Source: Chloroflexota bacterium (GTDB lineage Bacteria; Chloroflexota; Anaerolineae; Anaerolineales; Villigracilaceae). From it: a DNA stretch of 58,213 nt. Positions within the stretch are counted from its first letter, which is position 1. Each line of letters opens with the position of its first letter. This document shows positions 16,423 through 26,101 of this stretch, one piece after another. The position numbers and the translations under genes were made by a program. The stretch is taken from the NCBI GenBank assembly GCA_029782225.1, contig JAKOVF010000018.1, positions 1-58,213 of the forward strand. The letters run 5' to 3'. A model generated the notes under the pieces. It saw nothing but the letters and a program-made list of their open reading frames with translations. It made no database searches and was not told where the DNA came from.

Positions 16423-17520
16423 TTAGCGAATCTGCTTCGTCACCAACTCTGCCAGTTGATCGATATTGTCCTTATCAGCAAAGCCAGCGCCCGTATCGAT
16501 CTGCAGACCGGCGAAACCATAATTCTTGGTGAGACAAATCTGCAGGACGCCGAAGTAACCTTGCAGCCATTGCTGCTGGTCGATTACGAGCTGGAGCCAG
16601 CCACCCTTGATCGCTGTAACAGCGTTCCCGGACATATCGAAACCAGCGGCATAGACTTCACCCGGCTTCTTGCCAGCAGCTTCCAGGAAGGTCTGCACGG
16701 TGCCGGTCAGATTGCCATGATCCGTCACCATGAGCTTAATATCAGGATTAGCGGACATAATACCAGTGAAGACTGGCACGCCAGCAGCGGCACTCTTATT
16801 CGTAGCATCATCTATTTCCTGATAGATCACTGTCAGCCCGGCTTTTTCCAGGGCATCCTTGACACCCTTGGTGCGTTCACCGCGGCCGGCCTGCGCCATC
16901 AGGCCCCACAGGAAAGCCTTATCCCCAGCCTTAACGCCGGAGCGTTTGACCGCCTCCTCGCCGAGAGCATAGCCTGCCTGGTAGAGGATGGCGCCAGCAT
17001 AGCCAAAACCTTTAGAAGCGTATTGAGCCTGTGCTGTCGGCAACTGCGTGTTCATGCTGGTCACGATAATGCCCTGCGACTCGGCATCAGCAATCAAAGG
17101 GTCGAATGCAGTGTCACCTGGATGACCCATGATCGCAATACCATCGGGTTTGGTGGCTACAGCTTGTGTGAACTGCGTAGTCATCTTTGCAGGATCCCAA
17201 TCAGACCAGACGTATTCCACATCCGCGCCAGTATCTTTGGCGGCCTGGAGCGCGCCGTTATAAACGACGGTCTCAAAACCGCCGCCTGGTGTTCCGCCAG
17301 GGAAGAAGACGATTTTCGTGCCGGAGCACCAATTGGTTCCCGCAGCGGGAGCACCACCTTCAGTTGCGGCCGGGGCAGCGGTCTCGGGAGCTGTGGTCGC
17401 CGGCGCACCAATCGTAGGGCCTGCGGCGGAAGGGGGTTCGGTCGCAGATGGACCGCAGGCCGCTATCAGTATGGATAGTAAGGTGATTACTGGAATGATC
17501 CGTGAGACATTCTTGAACAT
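16423..17520 (-). CDS. Sugar ABC transporter substrate-binding lipoprotein
   Basis: A 365-residue type 1 periplasmic-binding-fold protein. The signal peptide ends in a lipobox, IAA before C22, followed by a Ser/Thr/Pro/Ala-rich linker to about residue 75. The ligand domain starts at TKIVFFPGGTPGGGFETVVYNG. MGHPGDTAFDPLIADA and GFDMSGNAVTAIKGG are typical of sugar-binding members. The ATG at 17520 is preceded by AGGAGG and begins a proper signal peptide; an in-frame start at 17685 would add 55 residues with no signal. It is the first gene of the second importer and follows araA after 405 bases. Ligand is unproven: arabinose, another aldose, or inositol are possible. Confidence 0.9.
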   Translation of the reverse strand: MFKNVSRIIPVITLLSILIAACGPSATEPPSAAGPTIGAPATTAPETAAPAATEGGAPAAGTNWCSGTKIVFFPGGTPGGGFETVVYNGALQAAKDTGADVEYVWSDWDPAKMTTQFTQAVATKPDGIAIMGHPGDTAFDPLIADAESQGIIVTSMNTQLPTAQAQYASKGFGYAGAILYQAGYALGEEAVKRSGVKAGDKAFLWGLMAQAGRGERTKGVKDALEKAGLTVIYQEIDDATNKSAAAGVPVFTGIMSANPDIKLMVTDHGNLTGTVQTFLEAAGKKPGEVYAAGFDMSGNAVTAIKGGWLQLVIDQQQWLQGYFGVLQICLTKNYGFAGLQIDTGAGFADKDNIDQLAELVTKQIR

Positions 17521-17925
17521 TTGAGCCTCCTGAAATCTTTTTGAAAGGACACTGGAAATCTTCAGCAGATTTCGCGCTTCTCGTAAATTGAAACAAGCGA
17601 TTTTCCTTTTCCTGCCCGGAGCCTCCTTTCGCGATCCAATCGGGATACGGACATAACTCAGCAATTGGACAAGCACATCCAGCATGAGCCAACTAATAGA
17701 TCAGGCTCAAAATTCCTTTCGTTACCGATCCCACCCTTTTATCAGCACCAGACTACTTGGTTCACCTGTGTAAGACGAATGCTCCTGAGTACCTGCGGCA
17801 CAAATAGAGCCAAACAGTTGCCTTGATCGCTGTAAACGGGAACAATCTCCCGACGGTTCCGCAACTGTGACCAAATTCTGACGCCAACATCCGTATGCCT
17901 GTCCACTTGAACCCTCAGGCGCTTC
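17521..17925. other. 405-bp spacer between araA and the second importer
   Basis: No gene is seen. Besides the Shine-Dalgarno AGGAGG at the left end, it holds an inverted repeat TGAGCC/GGCTCA (17685-17690/17704-17709). It also holds GTAAACGGGAACAATCTC (17832-17849), which agrees at 13 of 18 positions by eye with half of the LacI palindrome at 29997. No confident promoter boxes were identified, although a promoter for the importer is expected here. Confidence 0.4.
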
Positions 17926-19437
17926 CTAAGCTTGTAGACCTCTGTTCAGGTGGTAATACAAATCGTTCCAGCGTAGTTTTTCCTTGAATTCATCGACACA
18001 AGTGTTCTCATCAATCAACAGGAATTCAGTCCCAGCCATTTCAGCAAAATCCCCTAAATGCTCAGCCGTAACGGCGTAGCTGAAGCCTGTGTGATGTGCA
18101 CCTCCAGCATAGATCCAGGCCGCGGCGGCCGTCTTAAGGTTGGGACGCGGCAGCCACAGCGCACGCGCGACTGGAAGCTTGGGCAGTGGCGCCTCGGTCG
18201 GGATTACGTCCACGACGTTTGCCACCAAGCGGAAGCGCTGACCCATGTCCATGATGGATGCACAGATCGCAGGTCCTGTATTGGCATCGAAGATCACGCG
18301 CACCGGATCGGCCTTGCCACCGATCGAGAGTGGGAGTACATCCAGTCTGGGTTTGCCCTTCGCAATGGACTCGCAAACTTCGAGCATGTGCGCGCCCAAC
18401 ACTTTATCCCCGGAGGCATCGAAATGGTAGGTGTAGTCCTCCATAAAGCTGACGCCACCCGGCAATCCGGCGCACATTACTTTCATGGCGCGCACCAGGG
18501 CAGAGGTCTTCCAATCGCCCTCTGCGCCAAAGCCATAGCCATCGCGCATCAGGCGTTGAACGGCCAGGCCAGGCAGCTGCTTCAGCCCATATAAATCTTC
18601 GAATGTGGTGGTAAAGGCCTTGAAATTTCCGGCGCTCAGGAAATTACGCAGGCCGATTTCGATCCGAGCGCCCTCGCATACAGAAGCATGCTTCTCACCA
18701 CCGGGCCTCAACGCAGCAGGGACTTCATATTCATCAAGATAGGTTTGCACCAATTGTTCTACTTCGGCGTCTGAGGCCTCGTTTACCGCTTTGACCAGAT
18801 CCCCCACCCCGTAGCCATACACATCGTATCCGAAACGGAGTTGCGCCTCGACCTTATCGCCTTCGGTCACGGCTACATCGCGCATGTTATCGCCAAAGCG
18901 GGCGATTTTTGCGCCCTGCCAGTCTGCCCAGGCGCAGGCCGCGCGCACCCAGGTACCGATCTCTGATTGAACTTCCGCATCCCGCCAGTGACCCACAACA
19001 ACCTTGCGATTAAGTCTCAGGCGGCTGCCAATAAAACCGAATTCCCTGTCGCCGTGTGCGGACTGATGCAGGTTCATGAAATTCATATCGATCTCGGACC
19101 AGGGGATTTCGCGCCCATACTGAGTATGCAAATGTAAGAATGGCTTCTTGAGAAGGCTCAACCCCGCTATCCACATTTTGGCGGGCGAGAAGGTGTGCAT
19201 CCAGGTAATGAGGCCGGCGCAGTTCTTCGTTGAATTCGCTTCGAGGCAGAGTTCGCGGATCGCCTCGGGCGTGGTCAACACCGGCTTGAATTTGACCTGT
19301 ACAGGGATGGAGGTGGAAGCATCCAGCGCGGATGCAATCTCTCGAGAGTGCACCGCGACCTCTTCCAATGTCTTTGGACCATATAGATGCTGGCTGCCGG
19401 TCACGAACCAAATTTCGTATTGCTTTAGATCGATCAT
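17926..19437 (-). CDS. araA: L-arabinose isomerase
   Basis: Converts L-arabinose to L-ribulose in the cytoplasm, using a divalent metal. The 503-residue length is that of the family. Diagnostic stretches include [11 protein letters not shown] at the N-terminus, [31 protein letters not shown] with its catalytic Glu, FMEDYTYHF with Glu and His, and [10 protein letters not shown] with its metal-binding His. The start has GGAG upstream. It is the third gene in the order araB-araD-araA and lies downstream of a LacI regulator and a sugar importer, consistent with a complete L-arabinose to D-xylulose 5-phosphate route. Confidence 0.97.
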   Translation of the reverse strand: MIDLKQYEIWFVTGSQHLYGPKTLEEVAVHSREIASALDASTSIPVQVKFKPVLTTPEAIRELCLEANSTKNCAGLITWMHTFSPAKMWIAGLSLLKKPFLHLHTQYGREIPWSEIDMNFMNLHQSAHGDREFGFIGSRLRLNRKVVVGHWRDAEVQSEIGTWVRAACAWADWQGAKIARFGDNMRDVAVTEGDKVEAQLRFGYDVYGYGVGDLVKAVNEASDAEVEQLVQTYLDEYEVPAALRPGGEKHASVCEGARIEIGLRNFLSAGNFKAFTTTFEDLYGLKQLPGLAVQRLMRDGYGFGAEGDWKTSALVRAMKVMCAGLPGGVSFMEDYTYHFDASGDKVLGAHMLEVCESIAKGKPRLDVLPLSIGGKADPVRVIFDANTGPAICASIMDMGQRFRLVANVVDVIPTEAPLPKLPVARALWLPRPNLKTAAAAWIYAGGAHHTGFSYAVTAEHLGDFAEMAGTEFLLIDENTCVDEFKEKLRWNDLYYHLNRGLQA

Positions 19438-19467
19438 GATTTACTCTCCTGACAAATGAAATAATTA

Positions 19468-20109
19468 CTACTGACCATAGACATGAGTGTAGCGATAGTG
19501 CAATTTCTCTACATCTTCCATTGGGATTTCATCTGGTGTGCCAATTTGCAGGGCCAGCCAGACGGTTTTGGCATTGTCCTCGGTCATGATCGCTGCCTTG
19601 ACCGCCGACTTCGCGTTCTTACCAATCGCAAATACACCGTGGTTCTTGAGCAAAACCGCGGGTGATTTCCCGATACTTTCCACGACCACTTTGCCAATAG
19701 CCTCATCACCGATCAATGCGAACCCGCCGCATGGAATGGGCCCACCGAATTCATCAGCAATCGCTGTCAACACGACAGGAATGGGTCTATTGACAGCAGC
19801 AAAAGCAGTGGCGTAAGCAGAGTGGGTATGGACCACGCCGAAGACATCCGGGCGATGCTTATAAATGTAAAGATGACTGGCTGTATCTGAGGATGGTTTG
19901 AGGTTTCCTTCGATGATCTCCCCTTCCAGATTTACAACGACCATATGCTCGGGACGCATCTCTTCGTAGCGGATGCCTGAAGGTTTGATGACAACCAGGC
20001 CTGTCTCCTGATCCCGCGCGCTGACGTTCCCGCCCGTCCACACTACGAGGTTGTTCTTCGGTAACTCCAAATGTAGTTGCACTAATTCTTCTTTGAGTTT
20101 GTCAAGCAT
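19468..20109 (-). CDS. araD: L-ribulose-5-phosphate 4-epimerase
   Basis: A class II aldolase-fold zinc enzyme of 213 residues that interconverts L-ribulose 5-phosphate and D-xylulose 5-phosphate. The family features are WTGGNVSARDQ near the N-terminus, VHTHSAYATAFA with two zinc His residues, a Gly-rich IPCGGFALIGDEAIG segment, and LLKNHGVFAIG. The start at 20109 (MLDKLKEEL) follows GGAGACAGG; a TTG at 20121 is possible but less likely. It lies 30 bases from araA and 54 from araB, both in the same direction. Confidence 0.95.
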   Translation of the reverse strand: MLDKLKEELVQLHLELPKNNLVVWTGGNVSARDQETGLVVIKPSGIRYEEMRPEHMVVVNLEGEIIEGNLKPSSDTASHLYIYKHRPDVFGVVHTHSAYATAFAAVNRPIPVVLTAIADEFGGPIPCGGFALIGDEAIGKVVVESIGKSPAVLLKNHGVFAIGKNAKSAVKAAIMTEDNAKTVWLALQIGTPDEIPMEDVEKLHYRYTHVYGQ

Positions 20110-20127
20110 ACCTGTCTCCAATTATTC

Positions 20128-20154
20128 GATATTCGTTCTTCGATATCGAATATC
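20128..20154. repeat. Palindromic spacer element between araB and araD
   Basis: GATATTCG (20128-20135) pairs with CGAATATC (20147-20154), and TTCGATATCGAA (20139-20150) is itself a perfect 12-bp palindrome, so two alternative hairpins are possible. It looks like one more short spacer repeat. Confidence 0.45.
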
Positions 20155-20163
20155 CAATCACTT

Positions 20164-21771
20164 CTACCTCAGCCCGTCCACGGCTGCTCTTTCAATGAGA
20201 AGCCCTCTTTTGTAGCGCGCCATGAACGCCGAAAATCCATCCACATCCCGTGGATCGGGAGCGACCGTCGTGCCATTTTCGCCTGCAAAAACCTTGTTGG
20301 CGAGATAGGCTTCCAAAGGTTCATTTGCAGCTTTATTAAGCATGTAGGATGCAAGCACTGCAATTCCCCATGCGCCACCCTCCCCTGCGGTCTCCATCAC
20401 GGAGACGGGAACGTTCATTGCCGCTGCCATGATCTTTTGACCCACTTCCTTTGTCTTAAAAAAGCCGCCGTGGCCAAGGAGCTGGTCGATCCTCACTTTT
20501 TCCTGTTCAAAGAGAATATCCATTCCGATCTTCAATGCGCCAAGAGAGGAAAACAGATGCGTGCGCATGAAGTTCGAAAGAGTGAAGCGGCTCTCGGGTG
20601 TACGGACAAACAGAGGACGCCCCTCCTCAAGATGAGTGATGTGTTCGCCCGAAACATAATTGTAGGCAAGCAATCCGCCGCCATCCGCATCGCCCATCAG
20701 TCCCTGCTGGTACAGCATTTCATATAGCCGGGACTCGCTGATTTCCACACCAAGCGTCCTGGTGAATTCCTGGAATAAATCCACCCATGCATTGAGATCG
20801 GACGTGCAGTTGTTGCTGTGTACCATGGCGACAGGTTTGCCTGTGGGAGTGGTGACTATGTCGATCTCAGGATACAGTTTTGACAGAGCCTTTTCCAACA
20901 CGATCATGGCAAAGACGGATGTCCCTGCGGAGACATTGCCTGTTCGCTCTGCAACGCTGTTGGTTGCGACCATGCCCGTTCCCGCGTCGCCCTCGGGTGG
21001 ACAAAGGGGGATACCCCCTTGTAGACCTCCCGTGGGATCGAGCAGTCTTGCACCTTCCTCGGTAAGAACGCCTGCGGCATCCCCTGCGAGGAGAACCCTG
21101 GGTAGGATGTCCTGTAGCTTCCAGGAAATGTTTTCGGCTTTGAGCAGTGCATTGAACTGCTCAAGCTTGCGTACGTCATAGTTATTGGTCGAGCTATCAA
21201 TCGGGAACATGCCCGAGGCTTCGCCAACACCCAACACCTTTTGCCCCGTCAGCTTCCAATGGATATAACCTGCCAGCGTGGTCAGATGACCAATTTCCCT
21301 GACATGGGGTTCCCTGTTCAAAATCGCCTGATAGAGATGCGCAATGCTCCAACGCTGGGGGATGTTGAACTGGAACAGGTCTGTGAGTTTCTCGGATGCC
21401 TGTCCAGTGATTGTGTTTCGCCACGTACGAAACGGGACGAGTAAATTTCCATCCTTGTCAAAAGCCATATAACCGTGCATCATCGCGCTAAAGCCTATAG
21501 CACCAACGGTCTTGAGCGGTGTATTGTACTTTTCAGAGACTTCTTTGCTGAGATTCCCAAAGCTGTCCTGCAAGCCCATCCAAACATCTTCAAGGCTGTA
21601 GGTCCAGATACCGTTTTCGTGGCGGTTCTCCCATTCATGACTTCCCGATGCAATCGGCGCATGATCATCACCGATCAACACCGCTTTGATACGAGTCGAG
21701 CCGAACTCAACGCCAAGCGCGGTCCTTCTGCTATCAATTGTTTTTTGGATATCGTTTCGATCCATGTTCAT
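20164..21771 (-). CDS. araB: FGGY-family carbohydrate kinase, probable L-ribulokinase
   Basis: A 535-residue sugar kinase that phosphorylates a ketopentose with ATP. The N-terminal nucleotide-binding strand reads [31 protein letters not shown] and an FGGY-type C-terminal block ([15 protein letters not shown], then [15 protein letters not shown]) follow. It has the length of the longer FGGY kinases used as ribulokinase in Bacteroides-type arabinose clusters rather than the E. coli AraB type. The role as L-ribulokinase is supported by araD and araA immediately downstream; xylulokinase activity cannot be ruled out from sequence alone. A second in-frame ATG six bases downstream could also serve as start. 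Confidence 0.88.
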   Translation of the reverse strand: MNMDRNDIQKTIDSRRTALGVEFGSTRIKAVLIGDDHAPIASGSHEWENRHENGIWTYSLEDVWMGLQDSFGNLSKEVSEKYNTPLKTVGAIGFSAMMHGYMAFDKDGNLLVPFRTWRNTITGQASEKLTDLFQFNIPQRWSIAHLYQAILNREPHVREIGHLTTLAGYIHWKLTGQKVLGVGEASGMFPIDSSTNNYDVRKLEQFNALLKAENISWKLQDILPRVLLAGDAAGVLTEEGARLLDPTGGLQGGIPLCPPEGDAGTGMVATNSVAERTGNVSAGTSVFAMIVLEKALSKLYPEIDIVTTPTGKPVAMVHSNNCTSDLNAWVDLFQEFTRTLGVEISESRLYEMLYQQGLMGDADGGGLLAYNYVSGEHITHLEEGRPLFVRTPESRFTLSNFMRTHLFSSLGALKIGMDILFEQEKVRIDQLLGHGGFFKTKEVGQKIMAAAMNVPVSVMETAGEGGAWGIAVLASYMLNKAANEPLEAYLANKVFAGENGTTVAPDPRDVDGFSAFMARYKRGLLIERAAVDGLR

Positions 21772-21836
21772 CTCTCATGATTTGAAGTTGCCTTTTCAAA
21801 CTTAACCGAATGCTCTGTTCTCGGCAGCATGAGCAT

Positions 21837-22832
21837 TTAGCACTCCACGATTACCTTCAAGCCTTCGCGCCGCGCGGCGGTGCGAAACGCCTCAACGGAT
21901 TGATCGAGCGGGAAGCGATGCGTCACGAGCGAGCGCACATCCACCATACCCCGTGCAACCAATTCGATAGCACGAGGATAGGTATGTTTCATACGCCGCA
22001 CCATTTTGATGGTCAGCCCTTTGCGGCGAGCCACCGAAGCGGTGAAGAGGGTTTGATCGTTATCCGGAATACCAACCAGGATCACTTTTCCTCCGGGGAG
22101 AACCGCGGTGAACGCAGAATCGACAGCGCCCTGTGCCCCGGATACGTCAAACGCTACATCCACGCCCCTTCCCTGAGTCATCGCCCGCATCTCTCCGGCC
22201 TCGAGCCTGCCATCCGTTAAAATGGCATGGTCCGCCCCGAGGCTTTTGGCCGCATCGACTCGATGAGGGAGAATATCAGTGGCGATGATATTTGTCGCAC
22301 CGACCAATCGCGCCAACTGAATAATCAGCAACCCAATCGGTCCGCATCCAAATACACCGACAGTCATCCCGGCCTTGAGCTTTGCAAGATCGACTGCATG
22401 GATTGCCACGCCGAGTGGTTCCAGCATCGCCCCATCTGCGTAGGTTAGTGATTCAGGTATGGGAAACAGATTTTTTTCCGGCCAGGCGAGGCATTCCTGC
22501 ATGGCGCCATCCTGCCCGCCGTGTCCGGCGAGAACTACAGCGAGGCATAGATTCGGATGTCCATGCAGGCAAAGCTCACAATGTCCACACGGAAGCGCCG
22601 GATCCACCGCGACGCGTTGACCATCCTCCGTCTCGCCTGCAAATTCATGACCCAGCACCAGAGGACGTTTTAACTGCGCATCGCCAATCCCACCTTCTGA
22701 GAACCAGTGCAGGTCCGAGCCGCACACACCGACAGCCTTCACACGGACCAGATTTTCCCCCTCACCGGCAGCAGGAATCAGTTCATCGTGAATCTGCAGA
22801 TTTCCTGGTGCATGCAAACGAACTGATTTCAT
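21837..22832 (-). CDS. Zinc-dependent polyol/sugar dehydrogenase
   Basis: A 331-residue MDR dehydrogenase. Catalytic-zinc residues appear in GVCGSDLHWF and LGHEFAGE; the structural-zinc Cys cluster is PCGHCELCLHGHPNLC. The cofactor motif is VGVFGCGPIGLLIIQLA, followed by ATDILPHRVDAA, whose Asp favours NAD over NADP. This resembles L-iditol/sorbitol and arabinitol dehydrogenases. Lying between araB and the M24-like gene, it may convert an arabinose-related polyol or sugar to a form entering the same route; the substrate is inferred only from position. The start is preceded by AAAGAGG. Confidence 0.85.
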   Translation of the reverse strand: MKSVRLHAPGNLQIHDELIPAAGEGENLVRVKAVGVCGSDLHWFSEGGIGDAQLKRPLVLGHEFAGETEDGQRVAVDPALPCGHCELCLHGHPNLCLAVVLAGHGGQDGAMQECLAWPEKNLFPIPESLTYADGAMLEPLGVAIHAVDLAKLKAGMTVGVFGCGPIGLLIIQLARLVGATNIIATDILPHRVDAAKSLGADHAILTDGRLEAGEMRAMTQGRGVDVAFDVSGAQGAVDSAFTAVLPGGKVILVGIPDNDQTLFTASVARRKGLTIKMVRRMKHTYPRAIELVARGMVDVRSLVTHRFPLDQSVEAFRTAARREGLKVIVEC

Positions 22833-22859
22833 CTAAGATGAGACCTCTTTCAAAATAAA

Positions 22860-23975
22860 TCACACAATTTCGAGAATTGCTGGCCGTTTGATGATTTGGT
22901 CACCAACTTCAATCTCCATGGCGGGCCAATCTGCCATTTCGGTCAAAATTTCATTGGATCGTTCGCCGACCAATATCGTGTCTTCTGACTTCGCGCCTGC
23001 GATGGATGGATTCCACGCAAATGCCTGACCAAGGAGAATAGGGTCGGTTGATGCGGGCGTGGCTGTAACCTCGCGCGGCATATAACCAGCGGAACCACCC
23101 TGATGGTGAAGTTTCCATTCATCGGGAAAACCGGCTGCTGCATAGGCATCTTGAGCCTTGCGGAACACATCTCCAAGGGTACTGTTCGGGCGCGTCGCCG
23201 CGATCATCTCTGCGTCGATACGCGCAACGATCTCAGCTTTCCGACGCACCACATCAGGTAAGGCTCCAAAGTGGACTAGTCGAGTGACCGAACAGATTAA
23301 TCCCCATTTGCGTCCACACAGAATCAGCATGGCATACTTCTGAAGTTCCTTTGCTGTGGGGAGGGGATGACGAAAGGAAAAAATCCGCTCGTCAACAGCG
23401 ATCAGGTTCACAACGGCCTGTACACCACGGCTCTCAACTTCTCTCGAAAGCATTCCGGCGATCTGGTACTCGCTCAGGCCGGGCCGCACCGCTCGGGCTG
23501 CTTGTTCCATCCCTGCTGCGCACAACGTCGCCAGCGTTCGGAAGCGATCTCCCTCCTCGCTGGTCAATGGAGGGCGCAGGCAAGCAATTTCTTTGGATAT
23601 ATCTTGAGCACCGTGAACGCCAACATCGGCGCCCCATTTCATTCCTCGCGTCAATTCAAAGACTTTATCTTTACGCTCGTACCAGGGTGAAACCAGAAAT
23701 TCCCAGCCTTGATCTGCCAGTCCCTCCTCCTGCATCAAACGTGCAGATTCAATGTTATCGGTCAGAACGAAACGGCTATCGCGCGTTATCAACAGATTGG
23801 CGTTGCCGACCGAATCCGCTGTGTTGATGTAGCAGGCCGCGCCGCAGGTCGCCCAGGCAAAATTGCTGAAGCGCTGAAGCAGGAGCGCATCCAACTCGCA
23901 ATGGGTAAGCAGCCCATGGATGCGTTCCAACTTGAGGCTGAGTTCTGAATTGAACGTGGTTTGATTTGATCTCAT
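22860..23975 (-). CDS. M24 (pita-bread fold) protein lacking the usual metal ligands
   Basis: A 371-residue protein with the two-domain layout of aminopeptidase P/creatinase: a creatinase N-terminal domain (about 1-150) and a pita-bread C-terminal domain. The block where active metallopeptidases carry two Asp ligands (DxG...SDxTR) reads LILCGRKWGLICSVTR here, with both Asp absent. The His motif is replaced by HHQGGSAGYMPRE. Only the late SEDTILV Glu is kept. It may be a metal-independent hydrolase like creatinase, or non-enzymatic. Conserved residues such as FSFRHPLPT suggest a real family rather than a decaying gene. It is co-directional with the importer and arabinose enzymes, so a role in sugar-conjugate metabolism is possible. 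Confidence 0.75.
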   Translation of the reverse strand: MRSNQTTFNSELSLKLERIHGLLTHCELDALLLQRFSNFAWATCGAACYINTADSVGNANLLITRDSRFVLTDNIESARLMQEEGLADQGWEFLVSPWYERKDKVFELTRGMKWGADVGVHGAQDISKEIACLRPPLTSEEGDRFRTLATLCAAGMEQAARAVRPGLSEYQIAGMLSREVESRGVQAVVNLIAVDERIFSFRHPLPTAKELQKYAMLILCGRKWGLICSVTRLVHFGALPDVVRRKAEIVARIDAEMIAATRPNSTLGDVFRKAQDAYAAAGFPDEWKLHHQGGSAGYMPREVTATPASTDPILLGQAFAWNPSIAGAKSEDTILVGERSNEILTEMADWPAMEIEVGDQIIKRPAILEIV

Positions 23976-24042
23976 GCCGGTACCTTTGAAGATATCCTTT
24001 CATGGCTGGCAGGAGTGAAGTGAAGTTCGCACTACAATTTTC

Positions 24043-25029
24043 TTAAGAGTGCTTTGCCCTGATAGAAAATATGCTTTGAATTCCGATGGCGATCAAAGTC
24101 AGCACACCAACACCAATCCTGGTCCACCATGAACTCAATGTGCCATTAAACTGCAGAATGGACACAATCGTGCCGTGGATCATGACGCCAAACAGGGTAC
24201 CTATGACATTGCCGACACCGCCACTCAATGCAGTTCCTCCTATCACTACCGCAGCAATGGAGTCTAACTCCATGCCGGTCGCAAACTGTCCATAACCCGC
24301 CAGCAACGACATGCTGAAGACAATCCCTGCCAGAGCTGAGCATAAGCCGCTGAACGCGTAAACCATAATCTTTGTACGGGCGACCGACAGCCCCATCAGG
24401 AGCGCTGACTGTTCATTATTCCCCATCGCATAGATCGTACGACCAAAGCGTGTGAAGAACATCAAGTAAATTGCCACCAACAACATGATGGGACCGACCA
24501 GAGCAGTAGGATAAACATACGCTTTTTCGAAGAACGGAATATAAATCGGTGTCAGCGCGAGCTTCTTGTAAACGGGATCCGTGATGGTCACCGAAGTCAG
24601 ACTGATGATATAAGCCATGCCGCGCGCGAAAAAAAGGCCCATCAAGGTCGCAATGAAAGGCTGTACCTTGAGAGTCTGAATAATCCAGCCCATGAGCGCT
24701 CCGAAAGCAATACCAATAATGATCATCAGCGGAATGACGATGTATGGGCTGACCCCACTCCGAAGCAATGCAGCAGAAGCAGTGCTGACCAGAGCAATCA
24801 TTCCTCCCACCGAAAGATCAATCCCGCCCTTGCCGCTAAGAATCACCATCGTCATTCCAATCGAAACAAGGAGCAGGCTATTGTCATTAATAAACAGATT
24901 GAAAAACACCTGTGGCTTCTGCATGGTGGGATACAGCCGACCACCTATAAAATAAACCAGGAGGAAGACTGCAAAGGTTAATAGTAGTGGACCGTGTCGC
25001 AAAACGAAGGCTTTAGTTCGCTGTAGCAT
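24043..25029 (-). CDS. yjfF: Sugar ABC transporter permease (YjfF type)
   Basis: A 328-residue inner-membrane permease of the BPD_transp_2 family. The characteristic blocks are GKGGIDLSVGGMIALVST, GALMGWIIQTLKVQPFIATL and AVVIGGTALSGGVGNVIGTLFG. It is the second of two permeases; its start overlaps the end of the first by 17 bases. In E. coli the corresponding YtfQRT-YjfF system imports galactofuranose. Beside araBAD, an arabinofuranose or L-arabinose substrate is at least as likely. Confidence 0.88.
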   Translation of the reverse strand: MLQRTKAFVLRHGPLLLTFAVFLLVYFIGGRLYPTMQKPQVFFNLFINDNSLLLVSIGMTMVILSGKGGIDLSVGGMIALVSTASAALLRSGVSPYIVIPLMIIIGIAFGALMGWIIQTLKVQPFIATLMGLFFARGMAYIISLTSVTITDPVYKKLALTPIYIPFFEKAYVYPTALVGPIMLLVAIYLMFFTRFGRTIYAMGNNEQSALLMGLSVARTKIMVYAFSGLCSALAGIVFSMSLLAGYGQFATGMELDSIAAVVIGGTALSGGVGNVIGTLFGVMIHGTIVSILQFNGTLSSWWTRIGVGVLTLIAIGIQSIFSIRAKHS

Positions 25030-26101
25030 GCTGAGAACCTCTTCGCTCGAATAATCGATTCGTCAGACGGCGGGAGTAATCGGAGTAAAGCAGGATAACC
25101 AGCAAGACCAGTACTGCCTTAGCGGCTAACAAGGCATTGGCCGGCACGCCCAGGCTGTAGACCGTAACCGTGAAAGTCCAGATAACGACCGCACCAATCA
25201 CACTGGCAAACAAGGAGAATCGCCCACCTGTCATTAGAGTGCCACCCATAACAACCGCCAGAATCGCATCCAACTCATAATTCAGGCCATTGTTATTTCC
25301 GTCGGCGCTGTGCACGTAGGAACTGAGTATCAGCCCGGCGATCGCGCCGCAAAATCCGCAGAAGGCATAGGCCAACAATTTAACGTTCTTTTCGTTGATG
25401 CCGCTATAGTAAGTCGATTTGGCATTGATTCCAACCGACTCAATGAACAAACCGATGGCCGTCTTTCGTACCAATACCCAACCCAGGAGCAATACGACCG
25501 CAACAATATAAATCGAGACCGGCAAGCCCAGAATAAAGCCATTTCCAAACCAAAAATAGGGCGTGTAATAGATCGTCATGATCTGCCCATTCGTAATCAG
25601 CTGGGCTATCCCACGGCCCGCAACCATCAGGATCAGGGTGGCAACCATCGGTTGGATTCTCGCCCTGGAAACCAGCAGTCCATTCCATAAACCGCATAAC
25701 GTACCCGCCGCCAGATCAGCCAGGATAATAATCGGCAAAGGGGTATTCGTTGCATTCTTAGTCAGAATATCATTTGTAATCAACTGATTCCCAAGGGCTG
25801 GATTGATCAGCACGGCGCCCATTGCGGCCGAGATCGCGATGACGGCGCCAACAGAGAGATCAACGCCGCCTGTGGCAATCACCAGCGTCATTCCAATGGC
25901 CACCAGCATCAACGGTGCCCCATTATTAAAGATGTCAATCAGGTTACCGTATAAATGCTTTCCGTACACAGGGTCTTCAAGGATGCCAAGTTTAAAGAAA
26001 CTTGGCTCAACAATGGCATCAAATACCAGGATAAGGATCCAAGCCGTAAGCGGCCAGAACAACCGACTGTCACGGACTCGTCTAAGAAATGTCTGTTTCA
26101 T
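25013..26101 (-). CDS. ytfT: Sugar ABC transporter permease (YtfT type)
   Basis: A 362-residue permease with about nine to ten hydrophobic segments, including ATGGVDLSVGAVIAISAAMGA and LDAILAVVMGGTLMTGGRFSL. It pairs with the YjfF-type permease to make a heterodimeric channel. The start overlaps the ATPase stop in an ATGA arrangement (26098-26101), showing translational coupling. Length and order match the E. coli ytfQ-ytfR-ytfT-yjfF operon. Confidence 0.88.
   Translation of the reverse strand: MKQTFLRRVRDSRLFWPLTAWILILVFDAIVEPSFFKLGILEDPVYGKHLYGNLIDIFNNGAPLMLVAIGMTLVIATGGVDLSVGAVIAISAAMGAVLINPALGNQLITNDILTKNATNTPLPIIILADLAAGTLCGLWNGLLVSRARIQPMVATLILMVAGRGIAQLITNGQIMTIYYTPYFWFGNGFILGLPVSIYIVAVVLLLGWVLVRKTAIGLFIESVGINAKSTYYSGINEKNVKLLAYAFCGFCGAIAGLILSSYVHSADGNNNGLNYELDAILAVVMGGTLMTGGRFSLFASVIGAVVIWTFTVTVYSLGVPANALLAAKAVLVLLVILLYSDYSRRLTNRLFERRGSQHATAN

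Noticed and set aside
16384..17478. A 364-residue open frame on the + strand
   Set aside because: It is antisense to the substrate-binding lipoprotein, which has a clear signal peptide and fold.
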